A DNA stretch of 64,000 nucleotides from Myxococcus landrumus (lineage in GTDB: Bacteria > Myxococcota > Myxococcia > Myxococcales > Myxococcaceae). The notes under the pieces were generated by a model. The model was not told the DNA's origin. It did not search any database and saw only the letters and a program-made list of their open reading frames with translations. Shown one piece after another: positions 13,948 through 20,756 of this stretch. Made by a program: the position numbers and the translations under genes. Within the stretch, counting starts at the first letter, position 1; each line of letters starts with the position of its first letter. The stretch spans positions 3,918,001 through 3,982,000 of the forward strand of contig NZ_CP071091.1 of the NCBI RefSeq assembly GCF_017301635.1, given 5' to 3'.

Positions 13948-15306
13948 ATGGCATCCCTCGTCCGCCGCGCCTTCCAAGCCCTCGGGCTACTCCCAGTCCA
14001 TCAGGGCCCCATCGTCCGCATTCTCCCGGTCCCGAGTTTCAGCCCACGGCGGGGTAGCCGGGAGGTGCTACTCGCGTACCGTGAGATTGCCTGGCTGCGC
14101 ACCGTGGTTGACACCGTGGCCGAGGCCACCGCAACCCCAACGTGGAAGGTCTACAAGCGCACCCGGCCGAACGGACTGAGCCGGGATGACAGGCGCCTGA
14201 AGTCGAGCGACAAGGCAGTGCGTACCAAGGCGATGAAGGAAGCAGCGGAGGCTGGAGATCTCGTAGATCTTCCGGACCATGAGCTGCTTCGGCTGCTGGA
14301 AGCGCCGCACCCACGCTACCCGGGCCGCGCATACTTGAAGCTCGGCCAGGTCCACGTTGATCTCGTGGGAGAGGTCTTCCTCTGGCTACAGCGTTCGGAC
14401 GATGGACGCGTGGCTGGCTGGGTCATCGTCCCTCCCAGTCGCATCATGATGACCCCCACGCCCGGCAATCCCTTCTTCTTCATCAACTACAATCTATTCA
14501 GTGGCACGGTGCCAGAGGCGGATGTTCTCTGGTTCAAGCACCTCGACCCCGAGAATCCGGAGGACCGCGGCTCCGGCGCTGGCATGTCTCTGGGTGACGA
14601 GCTCGACACCACAGAGGCAATCTCCCGAGCGACCAAGGCCACCTTCGAGCGAGGGGGCGTTCCATCAGCCATCGTGGGTGTGGACAGCAAGGGCGGTGCC
14701 GCAGATGAATTGGACGACGCCGTGGACGACTTGCGGAAGGAATTCGAGTCCCAGTTCTCTGGACCGGAGAACGCCGGGCGGATGTGGTTCACGCGCGGAA
14801 CCGCAAGCATCGCTGAGGTGCGGGTGTCCTTCCGGGAGCTCCAGACGGAGGAGCTCAAGAAGGGCCTGCTCGACTACATCCGACAAACCTACAACGTGCC
14901 ACCGGAGCTCGTGGGAGACCTCTCGTCTAGCAACCGCTCCACAGCCGAGGACGCGAAGTACACCCTGGCCGACTTCGCCGTGCTGCCGCGCCTGGAGTTC
15001 TGGCGCACGTGGCTGCAGCACTGCCTCGTGCCGCTCGTCGACCGGGACGCAATCCTCGACTACGAGGACCCGCGCCCGCAGCACTGGGAGCGCGTCTTCC
15101 GCCTCATGACGACGCCACCAACCCAGGCGTTCACATGGAACGAGGTGCGTGTCCTGGCCGGGTATCAGCCAGACCCGGCGCTCGCTGGTCGGCGCCCGTT
15201 GCCGCTACCGGGACAAGGCGGGGGCGGCATCAACCCCGAGAGCGCCGCTGCGAACGCAACTCCCTCCCCACCGCGAGACAGGAGCGGCGAGGAGGGCCGC
15301 ATCTAA
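13948..15306 (+). CDS. Portal protein (HK97-like)
   Basis: The portal is the twelve-fold ring through which DNA enters and leaves the head. The 452-residue product shows the HK97 portal pattern: an N-terminal region with IAWLRTVVDTVAEATA, GQVHVDLVGEVFLWLQ, the GVPSAIV strand, a long stem helix ending in LLDYIRQTYNVPPELVGDLSSSNRSTAEDA (quoted in part), then ADFAVLPRLEFW. The C-terminus is a disordered proline and glycine tail. It lies between terminase and protease as in HK97-type modules. Confidence 0.93.
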   Translation: MASLVRRAFQALGLLPVHQGPIVRILPVPSFSPRRGSREVLLAYREIAWLRTVVDTVAEATATPTWKVYKRTRPNGLSRDDRRLKSSDKAVRTKAMKEAAEAGDLVDLPDHELLRLLEAPHPRYPGRAYLKLGQVHVDLVGEVFLWLQRSDDGRVAGWVIVPPSRIMMTPTPGNPFFFINYNLFSGTVPEADVLWFKHLDPENPEDRGSGAGMSLGDELDTTEAISRATKATFERGGVPSAIVGVDSKGGAADELDDAVDDLRKEFESQFSGPENAGRMWFTRGTASIAEVRVSFRELQTEELKKGLLDYIRQTYNVPPELVGDLSSSNRSTAEDAKYTLADFAVLPRLEFWRTWLQHCLVPLVDRDAILDYEDPRPQHWERVFRLMTTPPTQAFTWNEVRVLAGYQPDPALAGRRPLPLPGQGGGGINPESAAANATPSPPRDRSGEEGRI

Positions 15307-15315
15307 GCGGTCCGC

Positions 15316-15325
15316 CGCCCCTTCT
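15316..15325 (+). promoter_or_regulatory. CGCCCCTTCT motif, 8 bases before the protease gene
   Basis: Exact copy, nine bases after the portal stop. With the following GGGGC it can form a short hairpin just before the ATG at 15334. Confidence 0.55.
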
Positions 15326-15333
15326 GTCGGGGC

Positions 15334-16023
15334 ATGGCGACGATGCGATTCAAGCGGATGACAGCAGCCTCTCCGTCCACCGCCGGAGAGCTGCCTGTCT
15401 TCCAGGCGTGCGACACCGAAGTCGACCGCGACGGCGACCGAATGCTCCCCGGTGCGCTGAAGCTGGAGGAGTTCGCAGGCAATCCCATCCTCTACTGGGA
15501 CCACGGGCACAAGCACGGCCGCCTTCCGGTTGGCACCTGCCGAGTCTGGGAAGAGGGCGGGCTGCACTTCATGGAGCCGCGCATCTCGGACGCCACGCAA
15601 GAGTCGCGAGACGTGAAGGCGCTGGTGGCCGACGGGACCATCCGCGCCTGCAGCATTGGGTACCTGACGCGGAGAGCTCGGCCCAATGCAACTGGTGGAG
15701 AGGATGTCCTCGACGCAGAGCTGGTCGAGGTGTCCCTCACTGGCATTCCCGCCAAACCCAAAGCCCTGAGAGTGAAGAGCATGACGCCCGAGGAGATGGC
15801 GAAGTCCTGGAAGCAGCTCGTCGAGGACATGGCCGAGACGAAGACGCTGGTGAAGGCGCTGCACGCGAAGGCGATTCCGCCCGAGGCGGAGGCAGACACC
15901 GACGAGCCCGCGGAGGAGCCCACCCCGACTGAGGGGAAGTCCACTGAGGACGAGCTCGAGGAGGCGCCGGACGGCGAGGAAGCCACGGTGGCGAAGTTCT
16001 TCCGGAGCTTCACCACCAAGTAG
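15334..16023 (+). CDS. Prohead protease with scaffold-like tail
   Basis: Family U35-type serine protease that matures the capsid. The 229-residue product has PILYWDHGHK (His57 or His59) and RACSIGY (Ser107), the expected catalytic pair, in a strand-rich domain of about 155 residues. The remaining tail is helical and very acidic (EAEADTDEPAEEPTPTEG), likely acting as the internal scaffold that is digested on maturation, since no separate scaffold gene is present. Confidence 0.9.
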   Translation: MATMRFKRMTAASPSTAGELPVFQACDTEVDRDGDRMLPGALKLEEFAGNPILYWDHGHKHGRLPVGTCRVWEEGGLHFMEPRISDATQESRDVKALVADGTIRACSIGYLTRRARPNATGGEDVLDAELVEVSLTGIPAKPKALRVKSMTPEEMAKSWKQLVEDMAETKTLVKALHAKAIPPEAEADTDEPAEEPTPTEGKSTEDELEEAPDGEEATVAKFFRSFTTK

Positions 16024-16029
16024 CGCGCC

Positions 16030-16039
16030 CGCCCCTTCT
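16030..16039 (+). promoter_or_regulatory. CGCCCCTTCT motif in the capsid leader
   Basis: Exact copy seven bases after the protease stop. The capsid ATG is 50 bases further on and has its own GGAG, so the motif here is not start-adjacent. Confidence 0.5.
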
Positions 16040-16089
16040 ACCCGCCTGAGCGCGCCATCGCGTCGCATCCACACCAGCCTGGAGTTGTC

Positions 16090-17277
16090 ATGCCCCAGAA
16101 CAACCCGAAGAAGACTGCCCCGCCGACCGTGCCTCCCGAGGTGGAGAACGCGCTCGCGCCCATCATCATCAAGCACGTCGAGGCCTCGCTCGCCGCGCGC
16201 CAGCCCGCCCCCATGGAGCCGGGCAAAGCCCCCGCCGTGCTCAAGTACAAGGGGATGTTCGACACCGAGCGGCCCGCCCATGCCGCGCTCGGCCTGCGCA
16301 TGAAGATGGCGTTCCTCGACTTCGAGGACCGCACCGCGCGCGAGAAGTCGAAGACGCGCAATGCGCCGCTGCGCGAGTTCATCGACAAGATGAAGTCGGC
16401 CGGTGTCTTCGAGTCCGTCTTCGGCCAGGGCGGAAGTCTCTGGGCGGTAGAGACACGCAGCGAGGAAGTCATCGATGTCCTGCGCCCGGCCTCCATCCTG
16501 CTGTCTGCCGGATGCCGCGTGGAGAGCGGCTACGGCAGCAAGCTCATCATCGGTGTGCTCAACGAGGGGGTGTCGGTGGCCTGGGAGGGCGAAGACGAGG
16601 AGGCCAGCGAGAGCGACTTGGACACGGGTGACCTCGTCCTCGGTGCCCACAAGGCGATGGCCACCATCCGCATCGCCAACGACCTGATGCGCAAGGGCAC
16701 GCTGCGCAGCGCCGAGCAGATTGCCCTCGACGTCGGCCGGGCCATGGGCGTCGCCTTCGACCAGGTGGGCCTGTATGGCAAGGGGCCGAAGAAGCCGACG
16801 GGCATCCTCAACACCGACGGCATCACCAAGAAGCCCATCAGCGGCACCAGCAATGACCAGAAGGTGGCCGACTTCAAGGGCATGGTCGCCGACGTCATGG
16901 GGGCGAACATCCCGCTCCAGGGGGCGAACCCGTTCTACTTCATGACGAGCGGCACGATGATGCACCTGAGCAGCCTCCGTGATGCGGCCGGCTCGGGGAA
17001 TGGCGGCTGGGTGTTCCCGGGACTCCAGGACCTGACGAACCCGACCATCAACGGGTTCCCGGTGAAGCACACCGAGTCCCTGGTCGGGAAGAAGGTCGTC
17101 GGATTCGGGCTGGCCCAGGAGCTGTACTTCGGCAACGCGGCGCCGCTGGAAATCGAACTCGGCGAGAACGGCAGCGACTTCAAGCGGGACCGAAAGACGG
17201 TGCGCGGCGTGCAGGAAGGCGACTGGCAGGTGCGCCGCGCCAAGGCGTTCTCCGTCCGCACGGGCGTCGAGTACTGA
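16090..17277 (+). CDS. Major capsid protein (HK97 fold)
   Basis: The 395-residue protein builds the icosahedral head. The first 100 or so residues are helical and charged and would be removed by the protease (delta domain). The rest shows the HK97 pattern: a long spine helix region (SAEQIALDVGRAMGVAFDQ, ending GKGPKKPTGILN), FYFMTSGTMMHLSSLRD, and the C-terminal strand block (ELGENGSDFKRDRKTVRGVQ). It starts after a longer leader with a GGAG site, consistent with high expression. Confidence 0.93.
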   Translation: MPQNNPKKTAPPTVPPEVENALAPIIIKHVEASLAARQPAPMEPGKAPAVLKYKGMFDTERPAHAALGLRMKMAFLDFEDRTAREKSKTRNAPLREFIDKMKSAGVFESVFGQGGSLWAVETRSEEVIDVLRPASILLSAGCRVESGYGSKLIIGVLNEGVSVAWEGEDEEASESDLDTGDLVLGAHKAMATIRIANDLMRKGTLRSAEQIALDVGRAMGVAFDQVGLYGKGPKKPTGILNTDGITKKPISGTSNDQKVADFKGMVADVMGANIPLQGANPFYFMTSGTMMHLSSLRDAAGSGNGGWVFPGLQDLTNPTINGFPVKHTESLVGKKVVGFGLAQELYFGNAAPLEIELGENGSDFKRDRKTVRGVQEGDWQVRRAKAFSVRTGVEY

Positions 17278-17353
17278 GCCACGCATTGGTGGACCGGGCG
17301 GGTCGTTCGGCCAGTCCGGTCCACTCCCCTCTCATTCTGCAACTGGAGAATCC

Positions 17354-17785
17354 ATGCATCCCTCTCTCAGCAACATCGGCGCCTACATCAAGGCGGGCGT
17401 CCTCGCGCTGGAACCTGCCGCGCGGGGCGCGGGTACCACGCAGGGGCCTGCCGTCGACATCACCCGGTTCAAGAGCCTCGTCCTGTCCGTTGTCGTTGGT
17501 GCATCCAGCGGCGCCCCGGCCGGAGTGAGTGCCGCGTTCAGCTTCGAGTCCCGCGTGCCCGACGGTGCGTGGGCGGCAGTGAAGGACAGGGATGGCAGCC
17601 CCATCACCGTGGCGGCCACCGCGGTCAGCGGTGCCGTCGAGTTGGACCTCGACCTCTCCATGGTGGGCGACGACCACGAGGAGCTGCGCGTGGTGCAGGT
17701 GCTGTCCTTCACCGGAGGGACGGCGCCGACGCTCCTGACAGGGGCCTCGCTCGTGTTGGGCGGCGCCGCTCGCCTGCCGGTCTGA
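17354..17785 (+). CDS. Hypothetical head protein, possible decoration protein
   Basis: The 143-residue product starts at an ATG with GGAG seven bases upstream. It is almost all beta (FKSLVLSVVVGAS, FSFESRVPDGAWAAVKD, VELDLDLSMVG) with a glycine-rich end, like small capsid decoration or head fibre proteins. It lies directly between capsid and neck genes. No family is recognised. Confidence 0.65.
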   Translation: MHPSLSNIGAYIKAGVLALEPAARGAGTTQGPAVDITRFKSLVLSVVVGASSGAPAGVSAAFSFESRVPDGAWAAVKDRDGSPITVAATAVSGAVELDLDLSMVGDDHEELRVVQVLSFTGGTAPTLLTGASLVLGGAARLPV

Positions 17786-17794
17786 GGTGACGCC

Positions 17795-18439
17795 ATGGCC
17801 TCGCCCGTCGACCTGCTGTTGCCCGAGCAGCTCCCCGTGTCTGCGCGCATGATGGACGCTGCGCGGCTCGGGCTCATCATCACCGCCGCGAGCGAGGCCG
17901 TGGCAACCTACTGCGGCTATCCCCTCCACCAACGGCTCGACGTCGTGGAGTCCGTTGCAGGACGCGGTGGTGCGTACCTCTGGCTGCGCGGCGCGGCCGT
18001 TCGACAGGTGACGCGCGTGGAGGTGCGCGGCGTTCCGCGGGCCGCAGGCACGTACGCGCTGGAGTCTTCGGGGCGTGGCCGCATCGTCGCCCGGGGAGAG
18101 GATTGGCCATTCACCGGCACATGGACGAAGGGCGTGTCCTCGACGCCGCTGAACCCCCAGGACACCGGAGAAGTCGTGGTGACGTATGACTCGGGCTGGG
18201 TGACCCCGGGGCAACGTGCTCTGGATGCGGCGCTGGTGGTGGACCTGCCAGCGTCTATCCAGCTTGCCGCCGTCGAGGTCGTGGTGGCCGCGGTGTCTCG
18301 TGACGGCAAGCCGGGCGACGCTGCCAGCGAGTCCATCGGCGACACCAGCATGAGCTACTTCGCCGGCGAGGACGGAGGCCGGACGGCACTGCCGTCCACC
18401 GCGCGCCAGCTCCTGGCCGCATACCGGAGACGGCGATGA
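17795..18439 (+). CDS. Head-tail adaptor protein (gp6-like)
   Basis: The 214-residue product begins with helices of the adaptor type (ARMMDAARLGLIITAASEAVATYCG) and has a strand-rich insertion (WLRGAAVRQVTRVEVRGV, GEVVVTYDSGW) before a C-terminal helical part ending in an arginine run. This is the pattern of HK97 gp6/SPP1 gp15-like proteins that dock under the portal. Its stop overlaps the next start (ATGA), so the neck genes are coupled. Confidence 0.75.
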   Translation: MASPVDLLLPEQLPVSARMMDAARLGLIITAASEAVATYCGYPLHQRLDVVESVAGRGGAYLWLRGAAVRQVTRVEVRGVPRAAGTYALESSGRGRIVARGEDWPFTGTWTKGVSSTPLNPQDTGEVVVTYDSGWVTPGQRALDAALVVDLPASIQLAAVEVVVAAVSRDGKPGDAASESIGDTSMSYFAGEDGGRTALPSTARQLLAAYRRRR

Positions 18440-18759
18440 CGCTGCTCGGGCATACGTTCCGCCACACCTTTCACCTGGCCAAGCACGTCTCCACCAACGC
18501 TGGAGGCGAGAGCGAGTACGCAGCCCCAGAGCCACACTCGTGCCGGTACCAGGGGGCGACGAAGCGCATTGTCGCCTCAGATGGGAGCGAGCGCGTAACC
18601 GAGGCCGTCCTCTACACCGCCGTGGAAGTTCACCCCCAGGACTACGTGTACCCGCCCGGTGCCGACCTGGACGACTACGGCGCCGGGCGATGCCCGCTGC
18701 GCGTCACGCCGCGCAACAATCTCGCCGGCGAGCTGGACCACTACGAGGTGTACCTGTGA
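18436..18759 (+). CDS. Head closure or neck protein
   Basis: The 107-residue, mostly beta product (HTFRHTFHLAKHV, TEAVLYTAVEVHPQDYVYPPG) starts in an ATGA overlap with the adaptor gene and ends in a GTGA overlap with the next. Size, fold and position fit a head-closure protein of the gp16 type, the valve below the adaptor ring. The assignment rests on order more than sequence. Confidence 0.6.
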   Translation: MTLLGHTFRHTFHLAKHVSTNAGGESEYAAPEPHSCRYQGATKRIVASDGSERVTEAVLYTAVEVHPQDYVYPPGADLDDYGAGRCPLRVTPRNNLAGELDHYEVYL

Positions 18760-19160
18760 CGCCACGGCACGTAGAGCGCGAGCTGGCCCTGCACCTGGAG
18801 TCCTCCGGCCTGGGGCTGTCCACCACGAGCACGGCGTCGAGCCTGTACTGGGGCGGACTCCCCACGAAGTCGCCAGACCGGGCCGTCCTCGTCCGCGACA
18901 CTGGGGGCGAGCAGTCCTTGTACTTGGGCACCGGGCGTGGGCTCCTCGCCGCTGACGCCCAGGTAGTGGTGCGTGGCGTGCCCAACCGTGTCGAGGAGGC
19001 GCGCGAGCTAGCGGTGGCGTGCTGGCGGGCGCTGCACCTTGCGCGCATCCCGGGGTTCGTCGGCGTGAAGTGCGAGGGCGCGGGCCCCATCGCCCAACCG
19101 CCCGACGGCAGCGGTAGACCTCGCCTCTCATTCAACGTCATCGCCAGCTTCGTCGCGTAG
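18756..19160 (+). CDS. Tail terminator or minor capsid protein
   Basis: The 134-residue product uses GTG overlapping the previous stop. It has a helix, then GLLAADAQVVVRGVPNRVEEARELAVACWRAL (quoted in part), and ends in strands (RPRLSFNVIASFVA). This alpha-beta arrangement, with a central conserved V-R-G-V-P-N turn, is typical of small phage terminator proteins that cap the tail tube and join it to the head. Confidence 0.65.
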   Translation: MTPRHVERELALHLESSGLGLSTTSTASSLYWGGLPTKSPDRAVLVRDTGGEQSLYLGTGRGLLAADAQVVVRGVPNRVEEARELAVACWRALHLARIPGFVGVKCEGAGPIAQPPDGSGRPRLSFNVIASFVA

Positions 19161-19164
19161 TCGC

Positions 19165-19174
19165 CGCCCCTTCT
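19165..19174 (+). promoter_or_regulatory. CGCCCCTTCT motif, 7 bases before the gene at 19182
   Basis: Exact copy, four bases after the terminator stop and seven before the next ATG. Confidence 0.55.
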
Positions 19175-19181
19175 TTGCGGC

Positions 19182-19622
19182 ATGCCGGTCAAGGTCAAGG
19201 TCGACGTCTTCGCGTTGCACAGGCTCCAGCAGAACCCGGTGCCAGTGCTGCGCGCGCTCGACATGCCGTGCCGCGACACCGTCCGCACGGCCATTACCTA
19301 CAGCCAGTTCCTCGTCCCCCGGCAAGAGCCTTGGGAGCGGTACACGGACGCGAGCAAGGATGTCGAGGACGCGCTTGCGGACACGGCCTTCATCTCAGGG
19401 CCCGAGTTCAATCTCTCGCGCCACCTCTCGACAACGTGGACCGCTGGCTACGAGCACGAGCGCGCCGGCGCCATCCACGAGGGCTTCCACTACGGGCCCC
19501 AGATCTTCAAACCGCCGCCGCACTTCCTGCGCAAGTCGTTCCGGCGAGCGCGAAGCGTCGCACGCAAGGGTGTGGCCCGCGTCATCAAGACCTATCTCGC
19601 GAAGACCTTCCCCTCTCGCTGA
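19182..19622 (+). CDS. Neck or tail-completion protein (gp10-like)
   Basis: The 146-residue basic product has an N-terminal helix, aromatic-rich middle (YSQFLVPRQEPWERYTD) and arginine-rich helical end (FRRARSVARKGVARVIKTYL). Its place between terminator and tube genes, and its basic nature, fit the HK97 gp10-like family of neck proteins. No purine ribosome binding site precedes the ATG, only the decamer. Confidence 0.6.
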   Translation: MPVKVKVDVFALHRLQQNPVPVLRALDMPCRDTVRTAITYSQFLVPRQEPWERYTDASKDVEDALADTAFISGPEFNLSRHLSTTWTAGYEHERAGAIHEGFHYGPQIFKPPPHFLRKSFRRARSVARKGVARVIKTYLAKTFPSR

Positions 19623-19645
19623 TGCACCCACGAAGGAGCAACACC

Positions 19646-20074
19646 ATGGCCGAACCGACCCCCGCGTATGTCCAATCCATCCACCTCGTTTCCGCCGCAG
19701 CCACTGCACCCGCAGAGGCCAACCGGCTCGATGGAATCAGCGAGGCGCCCGTGAACATGACCTCCGACACTGTCGACGGGAACTACCTGGGCAGTGACGG
19801 GTGGAAGCGGACGCACACGACGCTGAAGGGCTTCGAGATTCCCCTCTCGGGACACCACCTCCCGACGACCGTTTCGCACCAGCTCCTCAAGACGATGTAC
19901 CTCACCCATGCCGTTGGTTACTTGCTCATCGTGAAGGACATCTCCGGTGCGCCTGGTGCTGTCGGCACCCGCTATCCGGTGAAGGCGACCTCGTTCGAGG
20001 AGGGCCGCAGCGCCACGGACGTCCTCACGTTCAGCACGACCCTCACCAGCCAGGGCGCTCCCGTCGACTTCTGA
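19646..20074 (+). CDS. Major tail tube protein
   Basis: The 142-residue product starts at an ATG with AAGGAG seven bases upstream. Its strand pattern (VQSIHLVSAAA, GWKRTHTTLKGFEIPLSG, LLIVKDISG, DVLTFSTTLTSQG) fits the single-domain tube proteins of non-contractile phages, which stack as hexameric rings. It directly precedes the tail chaperone pair, as expected. Confidence 0.75.
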   Translation: MAEPTPAYVQSIHLVSAAATAPAEANRLDGISEAPVNMTSDTVDGNYLGSDGWKRTHTTLKGFEIPLSGHHLPTTVSHQLLKTMYLTHAVGYLLIVKDISGAPGAVGTRYPVKATSFEEGRSATDVLTFSTTLTSQGAPVDF

Positions 20075-20082
20075 CCTGACGT

Positions 20083-20092
20083 CGCCCCTTCT
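20083..20092 (+). promoter_or_regulatory. CGCCCCTTCT motif before the tail chaperone
   Basis: Exact copy eight bases after the tube stop and 32 bases before the chaperone ATG, which has its own GGAGAG. Confidence 0.5.
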
Positions 20093-20124
20093 CACCCTCG
20101 CAACCCAAGGAACGTGGAGAGTCC

Positions 20125-20499
20125 ATGTCGTCACTCAAGGCAAAGCTGAAGGCGAAGTCACAGCGGAAGGTCATCAGGTCGGTCACGTTGGATGGGGAGG
20201 CCGTCGACCTCTGCCGGCCCACCCATCCGGAGCGGCTCGACGTCTTCGCGGCGTCGAAGGCCGCAGGTGAAATCGACGAGGACAACAAACCGCTCAGTCT
20301 TGAGTCTGGCCTGAAGCTGATGGCGCGCGTTGTCGCGAGCGTGATGCGGGAGCCGCACACGGGGGAGCGTGTTTTCGACCCCGGCAGTGCCGAGGACCTC
20401 GCGACCATCTTCAACGCGCCCTGGTTTGAGGACCTCGACACGAACGCCGTCATGGCCGCGTTCCGCGCCACGGTGGAGGACGTCCGAAAAAACTCCTGA
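20125..20499 (+). CDS. Tail assembly chaperone, short form (gpG-like)
   Basis: The 124-residue product is mostly helical (RLDVFAASKAAGEID, ESGLKLMARVVASVM, ATIFNAPWFEDLDTNAVMAAF) and chaperones the tape measure during tail assembly. Its last codons contain the slippery site at 20487-20493; most ribosomes stop at the TGA at 20497-20499, some shift and continue in the frame of the next open region. Position between tube and tape measure genes is canonical. Confidence 0.85.
   Translation: MSSLKAKLKAKSQRKVIRSVTLDGEAVDLCRPTHPERLDVFAASKAAGEIDEDNKPLSLESGLKLMARVVASVMREPHTGERVFDPGSAEDLATIFNAPWFEDLDTNAVMAAFRATVEDVRKNS
20487..20493 (+). promoter_or_regulatory. Programmed -1 frameshift site (A-AAA-AAC)
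   Basis: The heptamer AAAAAAC sits in the right phase (A AAA AAC relative to the chaperone frame), two codons before the stop. After a one-base backward slip, reading continues at 20493 in the open frame ending at 20756. This is one of the strongest slippery sequences in bacteria and the usual place for it in long-tailed phages. Confidence 0.85.
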
Positions 20500-20756
20500 G
20501 CAACCCGTGGGAGTGGCTGGTCCTGCGGGTTGCTCGGGTGATGGGCCAGCCTCCATCTGTCGTCCGCGGGTGGTCTGACGAAGACATCCTCGGCGTCATC
20601 GCAGACATGGGCCTCGAGGCGCAGCAAGCCGAGGAGGACCGAAAGAACGCCGAGAAGAACGAGGCGACGCGCCGGGCTCTTAAGCAGGGCCCGAGCACTC
20701 ACACCACCGTCTACCGGCTCGGCTCACCGCCGCCCGGCGACAAGCGAGGCGGGTAA
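20493..20756 (+). CDS. Tail assembly chaperone extension (T part of gpG-T)
   Basis: This region is translated only after the -1 shift, adding 87 residues to give a fusion of about 210. It starts LLSNPWEWLVLRVARVMGQ and has RGWSDEDILGVIADMGLEAQQAEED, quoted in part, the typical helical T domain that binds the tape measure. An internal ATG at 20541 is not expected to be used. The stop abuts the tape measure GTG with no spacer. Confidence 0.8.
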   Translation, partial: LLSNPWEWLVLRVARVMGQPPSVVRGWSDEDILGVIADMGLEAQQAEEDRKNAEKNEATRRALKQGPSTHTTVYRLGSPPPGDKRGG

